From: Raphanus sativus
Lineage: Eukaryota; Streptophyta; Magnoliopsida; Brassicales; Brassicaceae
DNA length: 64,000 nt
Direction: 5' to 3'
Assembly: GCF_000801105.2 (NCBI RefSeq)
Contig: NC_079519.1
Coordinates: 6,694,668-6,758,667 of the forward strand
The position numbers and the translations under genes are program-made. Below, piece by piece: positions 1 to 12,124 of this stretch (the first letter of the stretch is position 1; the number at the start of each line of letters is the position of its first letter). Below the pieces are notes generated by a model, which saw only the letters and a program-made list of their open reading frames with translations, made no database searches and was not told where the DNA came from.

Positions 1-2259
1 ATTATACTTCTCTGATTTTAAATGTATTGTATTACAATTTTTTAAAAAAATTTAATTATTATTCAATTGTAACTATTAGTAACCGAAACATTTGGAGACA
101 AATATTTTGAAACGTCATATGTAAGTGTTGAAGATATTTTCATGATTATTGTTACATCAATAGTTATTTTCATCCGTAAATATTGTGTTTTAGTGGAAGA
201 ACTAATTAATTCCTACATCTAGCGAAGTTTTTTCAGAAAAAAAAAAGCTTTACTTTGTTTATAGAGAAACGGGCTTATTTTTTCACTCCATTAAATTAGT
301 TTAGATCCAGGACTTACATTTACAACCATTTTTAATTTTTTCCACCATCTAGAATAAGGGTTTAGTAAACTCTTTGTGATTCTAAACTAAAGCTGTATCT
401 GGAAGCATGGCTTTAACCAATGTTTCTTTCTATTTTATCAACTTTTCAGAATTCAACATTTTCTCCGTGATATATATATTTCTCCGTGATACATATAATT
501 ATATAAAAATAACAAAATATATCATAGGAAGCCTGCCGCATGTAGTTTTGCATAGGTCTAAAACAGGGAACTTTGTTCATGAGATGTCCATGGCAATTCA
601 ATTCACGTGATACATCACATATAGCTACACCTTTCCAACAAAATTATTTGGTGGAAGCAGATAGAAATAATATCATCGCAACAAAAATCTCTGCGGTGGA
701 GATGTTTGCGGGGGGGGGGGGGGGGGGGGGGGGGGGTGATCTGGTTTCTATAGGTCTCGATAGGTTCAGAAAGTTAATTATCCTGGTCTTCGGTTCATAA
801 TTTGTTCGATTACATGTAAACAACAAAGACTGCATGACTGATAAAACTTCAAAACATGTACAAGTTTTATTTTCAAAAAAACATGTACAAGTTTTCTTCA
901 CTGAAAGTCGTTAACAAGAATCTGCAAGGAGACTAAACAAAGTCAATACGCGTTTTAAAAGTAGACGTTATATGCGTTTATTCGGTTTAAATAAAAATTA
1001 AATTTACTTTCAGTGATTTTTTCACACTTTAACTAAACGTTGACTACCTTTTCTCTATTCAAAAGTATTAACTGAAATTAAAAGGTAATTAACGGTCTCT
1101 CCCACACACATAGACTACTTTTCATTTTTTAATTTACTGAGATTACTGTGTTATTTATACAAATATTTCATCCTTTTCAAAATAATATATGTTTTTGAAA
1201 AAAATTCAAAAAAATATATTTACATTTTATTAATAATAATTAATTTAAAATTTTGAATAAATTAATTATGTTTATTAAATTTTGAGTGAATAAAAATTAT
1301 GGAAATATTTAATTACAAAAGATATATTTATAATTAAAATTTAAGATGTTTTTTTAATATCGGTGAACATCCAAAGCCTACATTCTTTTGAAATTGAGGA
1401 AGCAGCTGTGAAAAAAAAACAGAAAACAAAACACAAACATAAAATCTTTCACGATTCAAAAACAATGCTATAATAAAAAAGGTGAAAACATGAAAATCAA
1501 ATGTTTTATGGCTAAATATAGTCATTGAAAATTATTATCAAGTGTTTGGTCGCGCTAAGCCGGTTATACAGACAGAGTTAATTACTTTAGCAAATACATG
1601 TCTCGTAGTATAAAGTTATTAAGAGACCGAATTTGAACACAATCTAATGAAATATTAGTTTTCATTTTAAAAATTTCTGAAGGTTTTTATGTAGACATAG
1701 ACCTCAAATTTTTTTTCTTCGAGCTTTCTTACTAGAACTTTTAAAGATAATTCAAATCTCTAAAATTTAAGATTCGACCATGATTACTAATACAACTACG
1801 GTAGCCTGTAAATTATTAATAGTGATGGATATTTACTTTCTTTGGTATGAGTTGCTAGTAAAAGAAAGAAAAATAAATCTACTTTATATTAAGCTAATAA
1901 ATTAATCAAGAAACACTTTAATTAGTTAATAGAAATACCTTAAAGGCCACAAAAATCATGATGTCCCCTTTTGGTAACGCATGCTCTACCTTCCCTTTTC
2001 CTTTACGCATTTTATATATTTGATTTATTGATGACCAGTTTTGCAAACTGATGTATCAATTTACTCTCGTTTGTCATGAATGTATGTATTGAAACAAAAC
2101 TCATACGATAAACAGCATGAAATAGAACGTTATCATAAAAAGAAGGGAAAAACAGCATGAATCGGCGTGGAATAAAAAAGCCGATCCAAATGTTAAAAGG
2201 TAAATTAAAGGTACGGATATTACGTATTTTTGCTAATCCGAATAGCAAAAAAAAAGCAA
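1..2259. other. Intergenic AT-rich DNA
   Basis: No gene is supported here. The short open frames are low-complexity or lack any recognisable domain, and none has codon use that stands out from the AT-rich background. The notable local feature is a long guanine homopolymer, listed separately. Confidence 0.6.
710..736 (+). repeat. Poly-G tract, 27 guanines
   Basis: An uninterrupted run of 27 G lies in otherwise AT-rich DNA, preceded by GATGTTTGC and followed by TGATCTGG. Such tracts are rare in plant nuclear DNA and can fold into G-quadruplexes. Run length is also easily misjudged by sequencing, so the exact number is uncertain. Confidence 0.95.
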
Positions 2260-2267
2260 GTTATTAG

Positions 2268-2478
2268 CAGTGACGGATCTAGGAAATTTTTTAATTGGGA
2301 ACACAATGTTATAAACAACAAAAAAACCAAATTTTAATGGGGGCACTTTTACAAATTTATTCACTGAACTACTAATATTTGATAAACTAAATTAAATTAT
2401 TAAGAAAAAAATAAAAATTATTAGGGGACACATGACCCTATACCGCTTCATTTTCCGCTTTATGTCCATCCGCCCCTG
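2268..2478. mobile_element. hAT-like MITE with 8 bp target duplication
   Basis: The element begins CAGTGACGGATCTAGG and ends ATCCGCCCCTG, imperfect inverted termini of the CAGNG type typical of hAT elements. It is flanked on both sides by the identical 8 bp direct repeat GTTATTAG (2260-2267 and 2479-2486), the TSD length expected of hAT transposition. At 211 bp and without coding capacity it must be non-autonomous. Confidence 0.85.
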
Positions 2479-2836
2479 GTTATTAGTTCAATTGGATTTA
2501 CATATGATTTTTGTATATAAGTATGTTATTAAAAATGACAGCAGCTACATCCAATATTTTACTTAATCTGCTTGTTTTTTTATGATTGAAGATTTTGAGT
2601 CTATCACTTGGTACATCCTTTCAAAATGAGGCTTACATGATGTAATTTAATTTTTAGAGTAGATTTCTTTCTAATATATATAGAATCTATAATATCTATA
2701 ATCTTCGCGTTTTTGGTAATTAATAGGCTTACCTACTAGGTCAACAGACTAATGGTTTGTTACCTAATTTGCTTTCTTGCACATAAGTGCAGTATCAGAA
2801 TCACACGATAAATGGGAAAGGAGATGACTCTGTTTA

Positions 2837-3647
2837 GAGTATCTCCAAAAGCACTCTATATTTTAAAGTTTTTTAAATTTTATATTTGAAATTTTAAAGT
2901 GTTTGTTTTCCAAAAAAATTTCAAAACTAATTTTAAAATTATCTGTATTTTGCATTTATGATCTTTATATTTGTTATAAGTTATAACTAATATAAATTCA
3001 TAAAAATTATAAATAACTAATACATATATAAAAATATTACAGAAATATTAATTAATAAAAACTTACATTAAAATATAAACCTAGAAATCAAAATACATAA
3101 TTAAATATTAACCTATAAGCAAAATACAACATAATTCCACAAAATTATTTATGTAATGCTCCCATATGTGATCAACTAGTGCATTTTGAAGTAAGAAATG
3201 ACTCTATTTATTTTTAATTTGTAGATTATAAGCTAAAAATTGTTGATTATTAGTGTTGTTGTAATATTTAAATTTCTATAATAATTATGTTTTTATGTAC
3301 CTTAAGTTTTTTTTGTAATATTCTTGTTGTCTAATTTTACTTTTAAAATAATATAAAGCTTGTTTAAAAAATTTATTTAATTCTATGTGTAAAATTTAAA
3401 TTTATAGAAATTAATCTGAGATTTAAGAAATATAAATTTTTTTAAGATTAAAATGAGATAGAAAAAATATTTAAGAGTCATAAATAAAATATGTAATTGC
3501 AGGACCAAAATGCAAGTAAAAAGATAAAATTACAAATTTGAAATTTTACTTTTCAAAAACTTCAGATTTGAAGTTTTGAAGTTTTTTTTTTGAGAACAAA
3601 AAAAAATTATATTTGAAACTATAGAGTGCTTTTTTTTTGAGATGCTC
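2837..3647. mobile_element. PIF/Harbinger-like MITE (GAGCATCTCC family)
   Basis: Termini are GAGTATCTCCAA on the left and TTGAGATGCTC on the right, flanked by TTA and TTG, which looks like an imperfect 3 bp TSD of the PIF/Harbinger kind. The interior is AT-rich and non-coding. Internal phrases such as TTTGAAGTTTTGAAG and the block next to ACTCTAT match, in opposite orientation, the inner element at 32328-33010, so the two belong to one family. Confidence 0.65.
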
Positions 3648-3650
3648 TTG

Positions 3651-4826
3651 GTAAGTAGTGCTTAACGAAAGAGTGCTCAAAAGAGTTACCGTAAGCGCAC
3701 TCCCAGTTAATAGCCTCAACGGAAAAGGTGTATGTGGTGATCCTTGGTTTATAAACTAGTGTATTTAAGTTGTTAAACCCTACAAAAAAGGTAATCGAAG
3801 ATAAGATTTCGGTGGTGTCACGGTGTGGGTGAAAGGGTAACCCGTGATATTGCTTCTTCGACAATCACCTTTTTCCTAATTATTAGCATTATTTTCTAAG
3901 TTTACTTTATCTTTCGGTTCATTACAATGTGAAAAGGGACTTTTTATCTCCAATTTTGTTTCTCTAAACAAGAAAAAGGTCAAACTAACCTTTTATGCAC
4001 GCTACAACTTTGAATATAGGTTTTGTATATCATATAATTTCCATGCGTGTGCATGTGTATTTTATTGTGTGAAACATGTTAACTTCAAGTTAAGTTGCAT
4101 TGGCTATTTTTTACAACGAGATATCTTTTTGAATTGGGTGATAAAAACTTATTTTTAAAAGTTACGTAACCGTATGATTCTTTTGGAAGCAATATTTGGA
4201 TTCTATGATTATAGGAATACATACATACACATTATAAACACCAGAGCAGAAAGAAAAAAAAGAAAAAGAGAAGAATCTTGCTTTTCACACACGAGTTCTA
4301 CTTTTGTTTTCGAAGTCAAAAACGTTGTCGGTGCGCATTGAGAAAGGTGGAGAAAATGGTTTGATCAAAAAGATGAAAACTTTTTATTGTCTTTTAAAAA
4401 CTTTCTAACGTTCTTACAAAGTCTAATGATAAATGAATGGAAGAATGATGGGAAAGTAAAGGAAAAAAAACAATCATTTTTGCTTATTTTAATTGCTTTA
4501 CTTACACATGCACTTGTGTAATGTGTTTGAACAATTTGAGCACCATCGTGTCATCTTCTAGGTCAAGCTTTTACCCAACACAACCAATCACTTAAAACAA
4601 AAGTGTTCTTTTCATTTCTCACCCACCTCTTTCATTTCTTTATATCTATCGCCTATTATTCTAGTTTATCAAGCAAGTCAATATCCGGACGTTATAAATT
4701 CGAGATATTGTTCATAATGATTAAGATTAGCAAACAATTATGAACTGGTAAGACGTCGGACGTATTATAAGGCTATAATTAAGTAGTTTAAGTAATTCTT
4801 CTTTTCTTTTTATGTTTCATTCAACT
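3651..4826. other. Intergenic, no gene seen
   Basis: AT-rich sequence without a recognisable domain or terminal-repeat structure. A short minus-strand open frame (3619-3864) partly overlaps the MITE end to its left and has no similarity I recognise. Confidence 0.5.
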
Positions 4827-4859
4827 CAGTGCCGGTCCTGGAATAAAACACATGAAGCA

Positions 4860-6473
4860 TCTATATTATTAAAGTTGAAGTACAAAATTGGAGTGTTTGG
4901 AGACATAAATTGCAGTTTAAAAAGGAGGTTTGTTTGGAAACATGGATAACAGTATTAAATGAGAATTGTTTGGAAACATTGATAACAGTATATTTACTTC
5001 TTTTTATTTACACATTTAGTCATTGCATTTATAAAAAATTAGGTATTTCCTTTTTGTAATTTTTTTATTTACAGATTTTACCACTACAATTAAAATCAAT
5101 TTAAATTAATTATAATTCCAAACTTATCTAAACAAATTGATGTCTCCATATATTGATCATTATTAATATGTAAAATTACTACTAAAAAAATATTTCACTT
5201 ATTTTAGCCAAACACATAAAAATATTTTTTTTATTTTTTCACAAAATCAGTTAGGCATAAACATTCAGATACCCATTTAGGTACGAATCGTTTCTTTCGG
5301 GTATAGATTTTTTGGGTTTTGAAATTTTTTTTAGTACTTCCTTTTTATTTATTTTTTATTTATAGATTCTACCATTGCATTTAAAATCAATTTAAATTAA
5401 TTAATTAAAATTTCAAAAATTATCTAAACAAATCGATATTCATATATTGATCATTATTAATATTGTAAAAATATTAGTAAATAAAAAATTTCTATTTAAC
5501 TTCATTTAGCCAAACACATAAAAATATTTTCTATTTGTTTAAAAAATCATTTAGGCATATACATTCATGTATCCATTTAGGTACTGGTCGTTTCTTTCGG
5601 GTATATATTTTTTGGTTTTGATATTTCTTTTTAGGTAGTTCTTTTTTTTTTACAGATTCTACCACTGCATTTCAAATCAATTTAAATTCATTAATTACAA
5701 TTCCAAAACTTAGTGAAACAAATCGATATTCATATATTGATCATTATTAATATTTTACAAATATTACTGAATCAAATTTTATATTTCACTTAATTTAGCC
5801 AAACACATAAAATATTTTTTTATTTGTTTACGAAATCCGTTAGAAATAAATATTTGGGTACCCATTTAGGTACTGGTCAATTTTTTCGGATATTGATTTT
5901 TTTGGTTTTGATATTAGGCCATGTTTGGATATATATTTATGTGTGAGTTTCAAATTGAATCCCTCGGGTCTGTATGAATTTTGTTCTGATGTATACGAAA
6001 CTAAAAATATTCAAAAAACGAAAGTATTTGAAATTGATTTATATTTGAACAAAAAATATTGGCTGCACATAACAAAAAGTCAAAATAAAAATTACCGTAC
6101 ATTTGCATTCAAAATCATTTTTTTAACAACAAACTACACAAATATGTTTATTTGTATAAAAAATTAAACTACAATGTAAATATTCAATTAATATAGAAAT
6201 ATGTCACATTGTTTAAACAAAATATCAATATAAAAGTATTATACATTTGCGTTCTGAAATTATTTATTTTAACAACAAGCCAAATAAATATAATTATTAG
6301 GGAGAAAATAAAACAAAGCCAAAAAACACATAGTTTACTAGACAGACTCAATATGTCAAACTTATTATAAGAAGATTTTAGTAAGATAAATACATTCAAT
6401 TATTACAAACAAATAATATATTTCATAAAAGTGAAAATAATACCCGCCCTTTCAAGGGCGGGTCAAAATCTAG
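4860..6473 (+). mobile_element. Non-autonomous Helitron
   Basis: The 5' end is TCTATATTATTAAAGTTG directly after an A. The 3' end is a GC-rich hairpin CCCGCCCTTTCAAGGGCGGG followed by TCAAAATCTAG directly before a T. This is the textbook Helitron signature: insertion between A and T, 5' TC, 3' hairpin plus CTRR, no TSD. The same 5' start occurs in inverse orientation at the end of the Helitron 37175-38890. There is no Rep/helicase coding, so it must rely on a partner for rolling-circle transposition. The interior is a triplicated repeat. Confidence 0.88.
5041..5922 (+). repeat. Three tandem units of about 295 bp inside the Helitron
   Basis: Three consecutive diverged units begin near 5041, 5331 and 5633. 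Each runs through the same landmarks: CAGATTNTACCA, AAAATCAATTTAAATT, CATATATTGATCATTATTAAT, AGCCAAACACATAAAA, and a TCGTTTCTTTCGGGTAT-like phrase. Internal tandem amplification is common in plant Helitrons. No coding function is evident. Confidence 0.8.
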
Positions 6474-6659
6474 TAGGTTTTAAGTGCCAAACGTTATAAG
6501 AAGATTGTGGGGCGCCATTTAAAGAGAGTTCATTTAGTATAGATGGTCGAGGGTTTATATATGCTCTAGAGGTACGAAGGTTCGATGCCTCTAAAAGGCA
6601 GTTTTTTAATTTGTGCTTTATGCGTTGAGTTGTTGTGGACCGGCACTGAATCCAGATAA

Positions 6660-9345
6660 AGCTTCTAAACCAAACAGCCTCTTGACGAGTTTATCAAACA
6701 TTCTGAGACGTGATTGGAGATGATATATACCAGGACATTCGGGAGTTCTTTAACTTCATGTTTTTGTACACGAAACAAAACGAAACTCATCTCAGGTATA
6801 TCCTGAAGAGGACATGATCAAAAAGTCTTTGCCTACATACCTATCGCGTTGTGCAACATCCATTACAAGATAATCGTAAAAATTTTGTCAAAAAGTTTAC
6901 ATCTGCTTCTTCATACTCTGATCTCAATCTCAGTCTGTCTTTGTTCTCGGGAGAGCGATTTCTGATAACGTGTTGATCACACACGAGGTTTTCCATTATC
7001 TAAGGCAATCAAGAGTAAAAAACGGATTTCAATAACTGTGAAAACGGGCATGAGCAAAACTTACGATGGAATTGAGTGGAGTTTTCTGAAGGAGATCTTA
7101 AGGCGAATGGGTTTCCATGATATTTGGATAGCTTGGATAATGGAATACGTATCGTCGGTATCATATTCATTCTTCATCAATGGAAGACCGCAAAGAAAAG
7201 TATATCCATCTCGAGGTCTACGGCAGGGGGACCCTCTCTTTCCCTATCTCTTCATCATGTGTATGGAGGTGTTATCGGGTTTGTGTAACAAAGCACTTAA
7301 GAATTGGAATCTTCCAGGTGTTAAAGTAGGCCGCAACTAGCTGCCCATAAACCATCTCTTGTACGCCAACAACACGATATTTTTTGGGAAATAAAATGCT
7401 GCCAGATTCGCTACTTTGCTCTCCATTTTGACGAAATATAAGATGGCTTCTGCACAGTGTATAAACCGGTCTAAATCAGCGATAACCTTTTCCTCCAAAA
7501 TGAGCAAATAATGCAAGATTCGAGTGAAAAGGGAGCTAAATATCAGCAGTGAATGAGGTATTGGAAAATGCCTTAGTTTACAAGAGCACATTGGACGAAT
7601 ACAAAAGTACATATTTGCATCGATTGTGGACCGGATAAGGCATCAAACTCAGAGTTGAACTAGCAGATACTTATCAGGTGCTGCCAAGATGGTGTTGCTA
7701 AAAACAATCCTCGCATCAATGCCAACATACGCCATGTCGTGCTTTAAGCTTCCAGTCTTACTGTGCAAACGAATTCAATCGGTCTTAACTCATTTCTGGT
7801 GGGACATTAAACCGGAGTTAAGGAATATGAGCTGGATCTCATGGAATAGATTGACATATCCAAAGAGCATTAGGGGGGCGTACTTTAGAGAGATAGAAGT
7901 GTTCAATGATTCCCTCCTAGCGAAACACACTTGGAGACTGCTTAAAATCCGTCCTCTTTGCTAGGACACACCTTTCTCAACAAATATTGTCTAAATTCTG
8001 ACATGCTAGCCTGCTGAGTGCCAAACACTCATGGTTGGAGAAGAATCTTGGCGAGTCAAGAATTTGTCAAAAAGGGTATGGGCTGGTGTGTGGGCAATGG
8101 TGAAAATATCAGGGTTTGGAGTGATAATTGGCTCTCGACAGAACATCAATTATCTCCCATAGAAACACCGACAGAGCAAAACCAAAATATAAGAGTTAAG
8201 GATCTCATGATACCCAACTTGACGACATGGAATGTTGATGAGATTATGCTCCACCTTCCCTAATATAAACCGTAGATCATGCGACTGGTTCCGAGTGCAT
8301 ACCAAGTAGACGATAAGCTTGTTTGGTTATCAGAGAAGTCTGGTAACTACTCGACAAAATCAGGTTACGTTCTGGAAAAAATCCACAATGGGAACCATCA
8401 AAATACCTTCAACTGGAAACATTACGTTTGGAATGTTGAATGCTCCCCAAAACTTAGATAGTTTCTATGGAAGCTCAAAAATAACGTTTTGGCAGTAGGA
8501 GAAGCTCTTCCAAGAAGAGAGATGCAAGTTGATGGAAAGTGTAAAAGATGTGGTGAAATTGAATCAACTTTCCATGTAATGTTTGCTTGATCTGTGGCTA
8601 AGAAAGTCTGGGACTTAGTTCCATCAATGGCGATTCCAGCGAGGAATGTCTGCAACTCGATGGAGGATTTTCTCAAGGCATGTGTTCGAATGTAAAACTT
8701 ACCGCCGTCAGGTATGTCTACTCGCTTATATCCATGGATTTTCTTAGTTTTGTGGACTAGCTGGATTCAAATGATGTATGAGGATAAGTATTTCTTAGAA
8801 ACATAGATGTTGGTTAAAGCAATAAAAGCGACAAATGAGTGGCATGCATCCCTACCACCACGAAAACAAGCTTCTGTTTCAAAGAAAGATAATTGATCCT
8901 CAAATATTCCGAACATACTCTCTCAGGTCCTGGAAAATATTGATATTACTCTTCGGATGCTGCTTGGAATAGTACTACTCTCGCAGGTGGTCTAAGCTGG
9001 ATTTGCACAGACTCAGTAGGACACAACGCTTCCAAAGAACGGATTCAAACGCTATATAGCTTTAGTCTTAGCAGCAGAAGTATAGGCGTTAAAGACAGTT
9101 TTTTCGAAAACTGTTTTGTCAGAAATTAAAAACGTGATCTGTATATCAGAATCTTAAAATTTTATTGTTATGATTATATGGAACAAATCTGTGGTTACTC
9201 TCTAAGGACTACTCATGATATTGGCGTATTGAATCAATCCTTCAATAACATCTCTCGAGACTGTAATAAATCGGTTGATAGATTGGTTAAGAATTGTTTC
9301 AACATTCAAACAATCTCTCTAAGATTGAGCATAATGTTGTTTAAA
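6660..9345 (+). pseudogene. Decayed L1-type LINE (reverse transcriptase, zf-RVT, RNase H)
   Basis: Conceptual translation in shifting frames gives plant non-LTR retrotransposon ORF2 domains in the correct order. Around 6830-6960 are RT upstream motifs (RPIALCN-like). At 7038-7330 come a KTYDGIEWSF motif, where D would be the first catalytic Asp, and PSRGLRQGDPL. At 7689-8260 is the post-RT region with WCVGNGENIRVWSDNWLS. At 8400-8590 is a zf-RVT-like domain with CKRCGEIESTFHVMF. From about 9050 to 9345 there are faint RNase H-like remnants. Multiple stops and frameshifts make it inactive. The YxDD block is replaced by a frame break near 7350. No poly-A tail or TSD was located. Confidence 0.85.
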
Positions 9346-9812
9346 TTTTAATGGAGTGAAATGTTTGACCAAAAAAATATTACTCTGTTGGTTTCAATGT
9401 TTTTTAGAAACTATCGTAATTTTCTTATGTGTGGGTTTGGAACTTTTTCGTATAACTGATTGGTTGTTTATTTTTTTATCGCCATCAGACAATGGGAAAG
9501 GGTTAGTCCTCAAAACCTCACACACATGCCAGTCAGAGTTATATATCTATATTAAGCCAGAAAAGATAGATATTGGCTCCTTTCCTTTCACATTATAATA
9601 ACGTGTCATCCATTGACCTATTTGTTTTTGTTTTTCTGTTAACTATAAAATAATTTTCAAACCTTCACATTCGATGAAAACATAATTTGGAATACATATT
9701 TTCAAAACATATATACACACATATACATATACATATTCTTCCTAAATGATTGATCTCATGCTACTTCGATCAATCAATAAGGCGGGGATTTAGGTGTGTT
9801 ATTTATGAAATT

Positions 9813-10408
9813 TAGAGGTGGACATTCGGGTATTCATTCGGATTCGGTTCAAATTTATTCAGATTTTGGATTTTCGGGGTCAAAGGTTTCAGTCTCATTC
9901 GGGTATTTTTAAATTCCGGTTCGGTTTTTTTGCGGATAAAGTTCGGGTTTAGATAACTTATTTAAATTATTTTTAAAATTTTAAAATTCATTATATAATG
10001 TAAATTTCTCAAAATCTATAAATAAAATAACATATTATAAATAAATTTGAATAACAAATGTCAAAATATATTGGTGTTTTGAGTATAGTTTAGCTATTTT
10101 GGACATTTACTTTTTAAATATTTGTATATATTTTTAAGTATTTTGGAAAAATAAAAAGTATCTTATATATTTTGGATATTTTTAATATACATTAAATCTA
10201 AAAATAATTAATATATTTAGGTATATATATCTATTTCGGATACATTTGGGTACCCAAAATATTTCGGTTCGGGTCGGATTTGGTTTTATAAATACCAAAA
10301 TTTTGAATCCATTCGGACAATTTAATAAATTTCTATTCGGGTTTGGTACTACTTTTTCGGATCGGATTCGGTTCGGTTTTTCAGATCCGGATTTTTTGCC
10401 CAGCCATA
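9813..10408. mobile_element. hAT-like MITE with GGTTCGG-rich ends
   Basis: The element is bounded by TAGAGGTGGACA and TGCCCAGCCATA (imperfect inverted termini) and flanked by the identical 8 bp direct repeat ATGAAATT (9805-9812 and 10409-10416). Subterminal segments are rich in CGGTTCGG/ATTCGG repeats, and the core is AT-rich. It has the same architecture as the element at 17166-17800. Non-coding, 596 bp. Confidence 0.82.
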
Positions 10409-10416
10409 ATGAAATT

Positions 10417-12114
10417 AGTAATCGGACTTTGAATTAAATGTAATTATTGAAGTACCCGGTTAGCATCATTAACAAAATTATATAATATAAGCAATACTAT
10501 GTAATTTTTCGTCAAGCTTGTATATCATCAATGTTCTCTCCACTAGTAAAAAGCAGCTTGCGCGTTGATAATGGCCGGTTATGCAAGTGACGCACAAGTG
10601 ACAAATCATCTCTTATTATTTTGAATGTCTATGAAATTTTGGGCTCGAAGTCTCTTACATCTTTATAGAGAGATTCATGTTAAATTAACACTCCCTAAAA
10701 GTTTTTCTTAACAAAAACCGGATATTCAACCCCTTAAACCTAACGTTTTCTTATGGAATTTGGATTCAACGGAAGAAGCCTCGTTTATACGATCAAACTA
10801 CCATATCTGAATCATAAAACGCGTATAAAGAATGGTTTGACTGGGGTCATACTATGATATTCTCGTCTTAGAACTTTCTAGAAGTTAGTCCGTTTTAGTT
10901 AATGGGTCGCTCGCAAAAGAGAAAAAATGGAATCAAAGGAGGCAACGTTTTTTCGCATCATGAACTAGTGGAGAAGTCTTACTCGTCTTCTGTCCACCAC
11001 AAAATCCTCCATTGTCATATTGACCCTCGCCACTTTAATTTTGTAATAACCAAATTTTGGAACATTATTTTTCATACACTTTCAAATCATATATTAATCG
11101 AGTTATGAAAAAAAATATTTGCCAAATGACAGTTTTCCTTTTGTTTTACCTTTTTTTATTGAAATTGTATGCATATATGCTTAACAACTTAAAATACGTT
11201 ATATGGTGGAAAACTGCCTTATTCGTTTGTGTGGTCAGTTGTATACTTGTATACGTAAAGAGCAAGTCGGCCAGGAAATTGCTTACGCACATGTACACGC
11301 ATTTGACCAAAACAAAATTAAATCAGCTTATGGCTTTCATGATGTATATGCTAGATACAGTATCGGGATATAAATTAATGTCAATGAATAAATAATAATG
11401 CAGAAATAAATAAGGCTAAATGTAAAGTTGATTTGTTTGGAACATATGGCCTTCCTTGATGCTTATCTTTAGACACATTCATTACATGAAACAAAAACTT
11501 AGGTGATAATGTATTTAGTGCCCAATGGAGTAAGGGACCATCGCAACCACGGACAAAAATCTACCCACATTTCCTTTTCAATTTAATAAAAGTCCTTTAT
11601 CACAAGTCCCCTATACAGCTCGAGACATTTATGTATATATTTATCGACCAAAGTCTAGTCATACATTGATACAAATGAAGATATCAGCTATTCAGCATAT
11701 ATGTAGATTCATTTACAGAAGAAAAAAATGATCTATACTTTCTTTTGTTATGCTAAAGAGAATGATCTAATACTTTAAGCAATAATTGGTTCCATCATGG
11801 CTCTTGCACAATTGTCTCCCTTTCTATAGAGCTGGGACATGTCTAAAAATTTATATTATTCGTATATCTAACTGAACTTGTTTGTACTTATTGAATATAT
11901 AAATAAGCAAGAATGAGAGTAACACTTTTTGTTGTTGTTTTCTGGTCATCAATACATGTGGGCTTATCTTAGGTGCAATAAGATGTATCAGTAAAAGAAA
12001 CAAAAGAAGTGTTGCTTCGATCATCTATCAAAGTTATACCTCCCGAAATTCCCGCTGGGCATGTTACACCTTGCATTCATCCATATAATATTAATTTTTT
12101 GAAAAGATTTTTCA
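10417..12114. other. Intergenic, no gene supported
   Basis: AT-rich DNA. The longest frame (11057-11395) encodes a leucine- and phenylalanine-rich peptide with no motif I can place, and its base composition is that of the surroundings. I see no splice-like coding structure or element ends. Confidence 0.5.
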
Positions 12115-12124
12115 AATTAAAAAT

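Larger units (their letters stand above)
4827..6648. mobile_element. Possible hAT-like element split by a Helitron
   Basis: CAGTGCCGGTCC at the left edge is repeated exactly, in inverted form, as GGACCGGCACTG at the right edge. The termini are hAT-like. Nearly all of the interval is the Helitron 4860-6473, leaving about 33 bp of left end and 175 bp of right end. No 8 bp TSD is visible outside the termini, so the host may be old or misidentified. The right arm carries tRNA-like boxes (TAGTATAGATGG near 6536 and GGTTCGATGCC near 6582). Confidence 0.45.

Noticed and set aside
644..901. Minus-strand frame with a poly-proline stretch
   Set aside because: The prolines are just the complement of the G27 tract. 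The rest has no motif and contains a repeated ATTTTCAAA/CATGTACAAG phrase.
11057..11395. A 112-codon frame as a gene
   Set aside because: AT-driven composition (L, F, Y, K), no motif, and not supported by splice or promoter signals.
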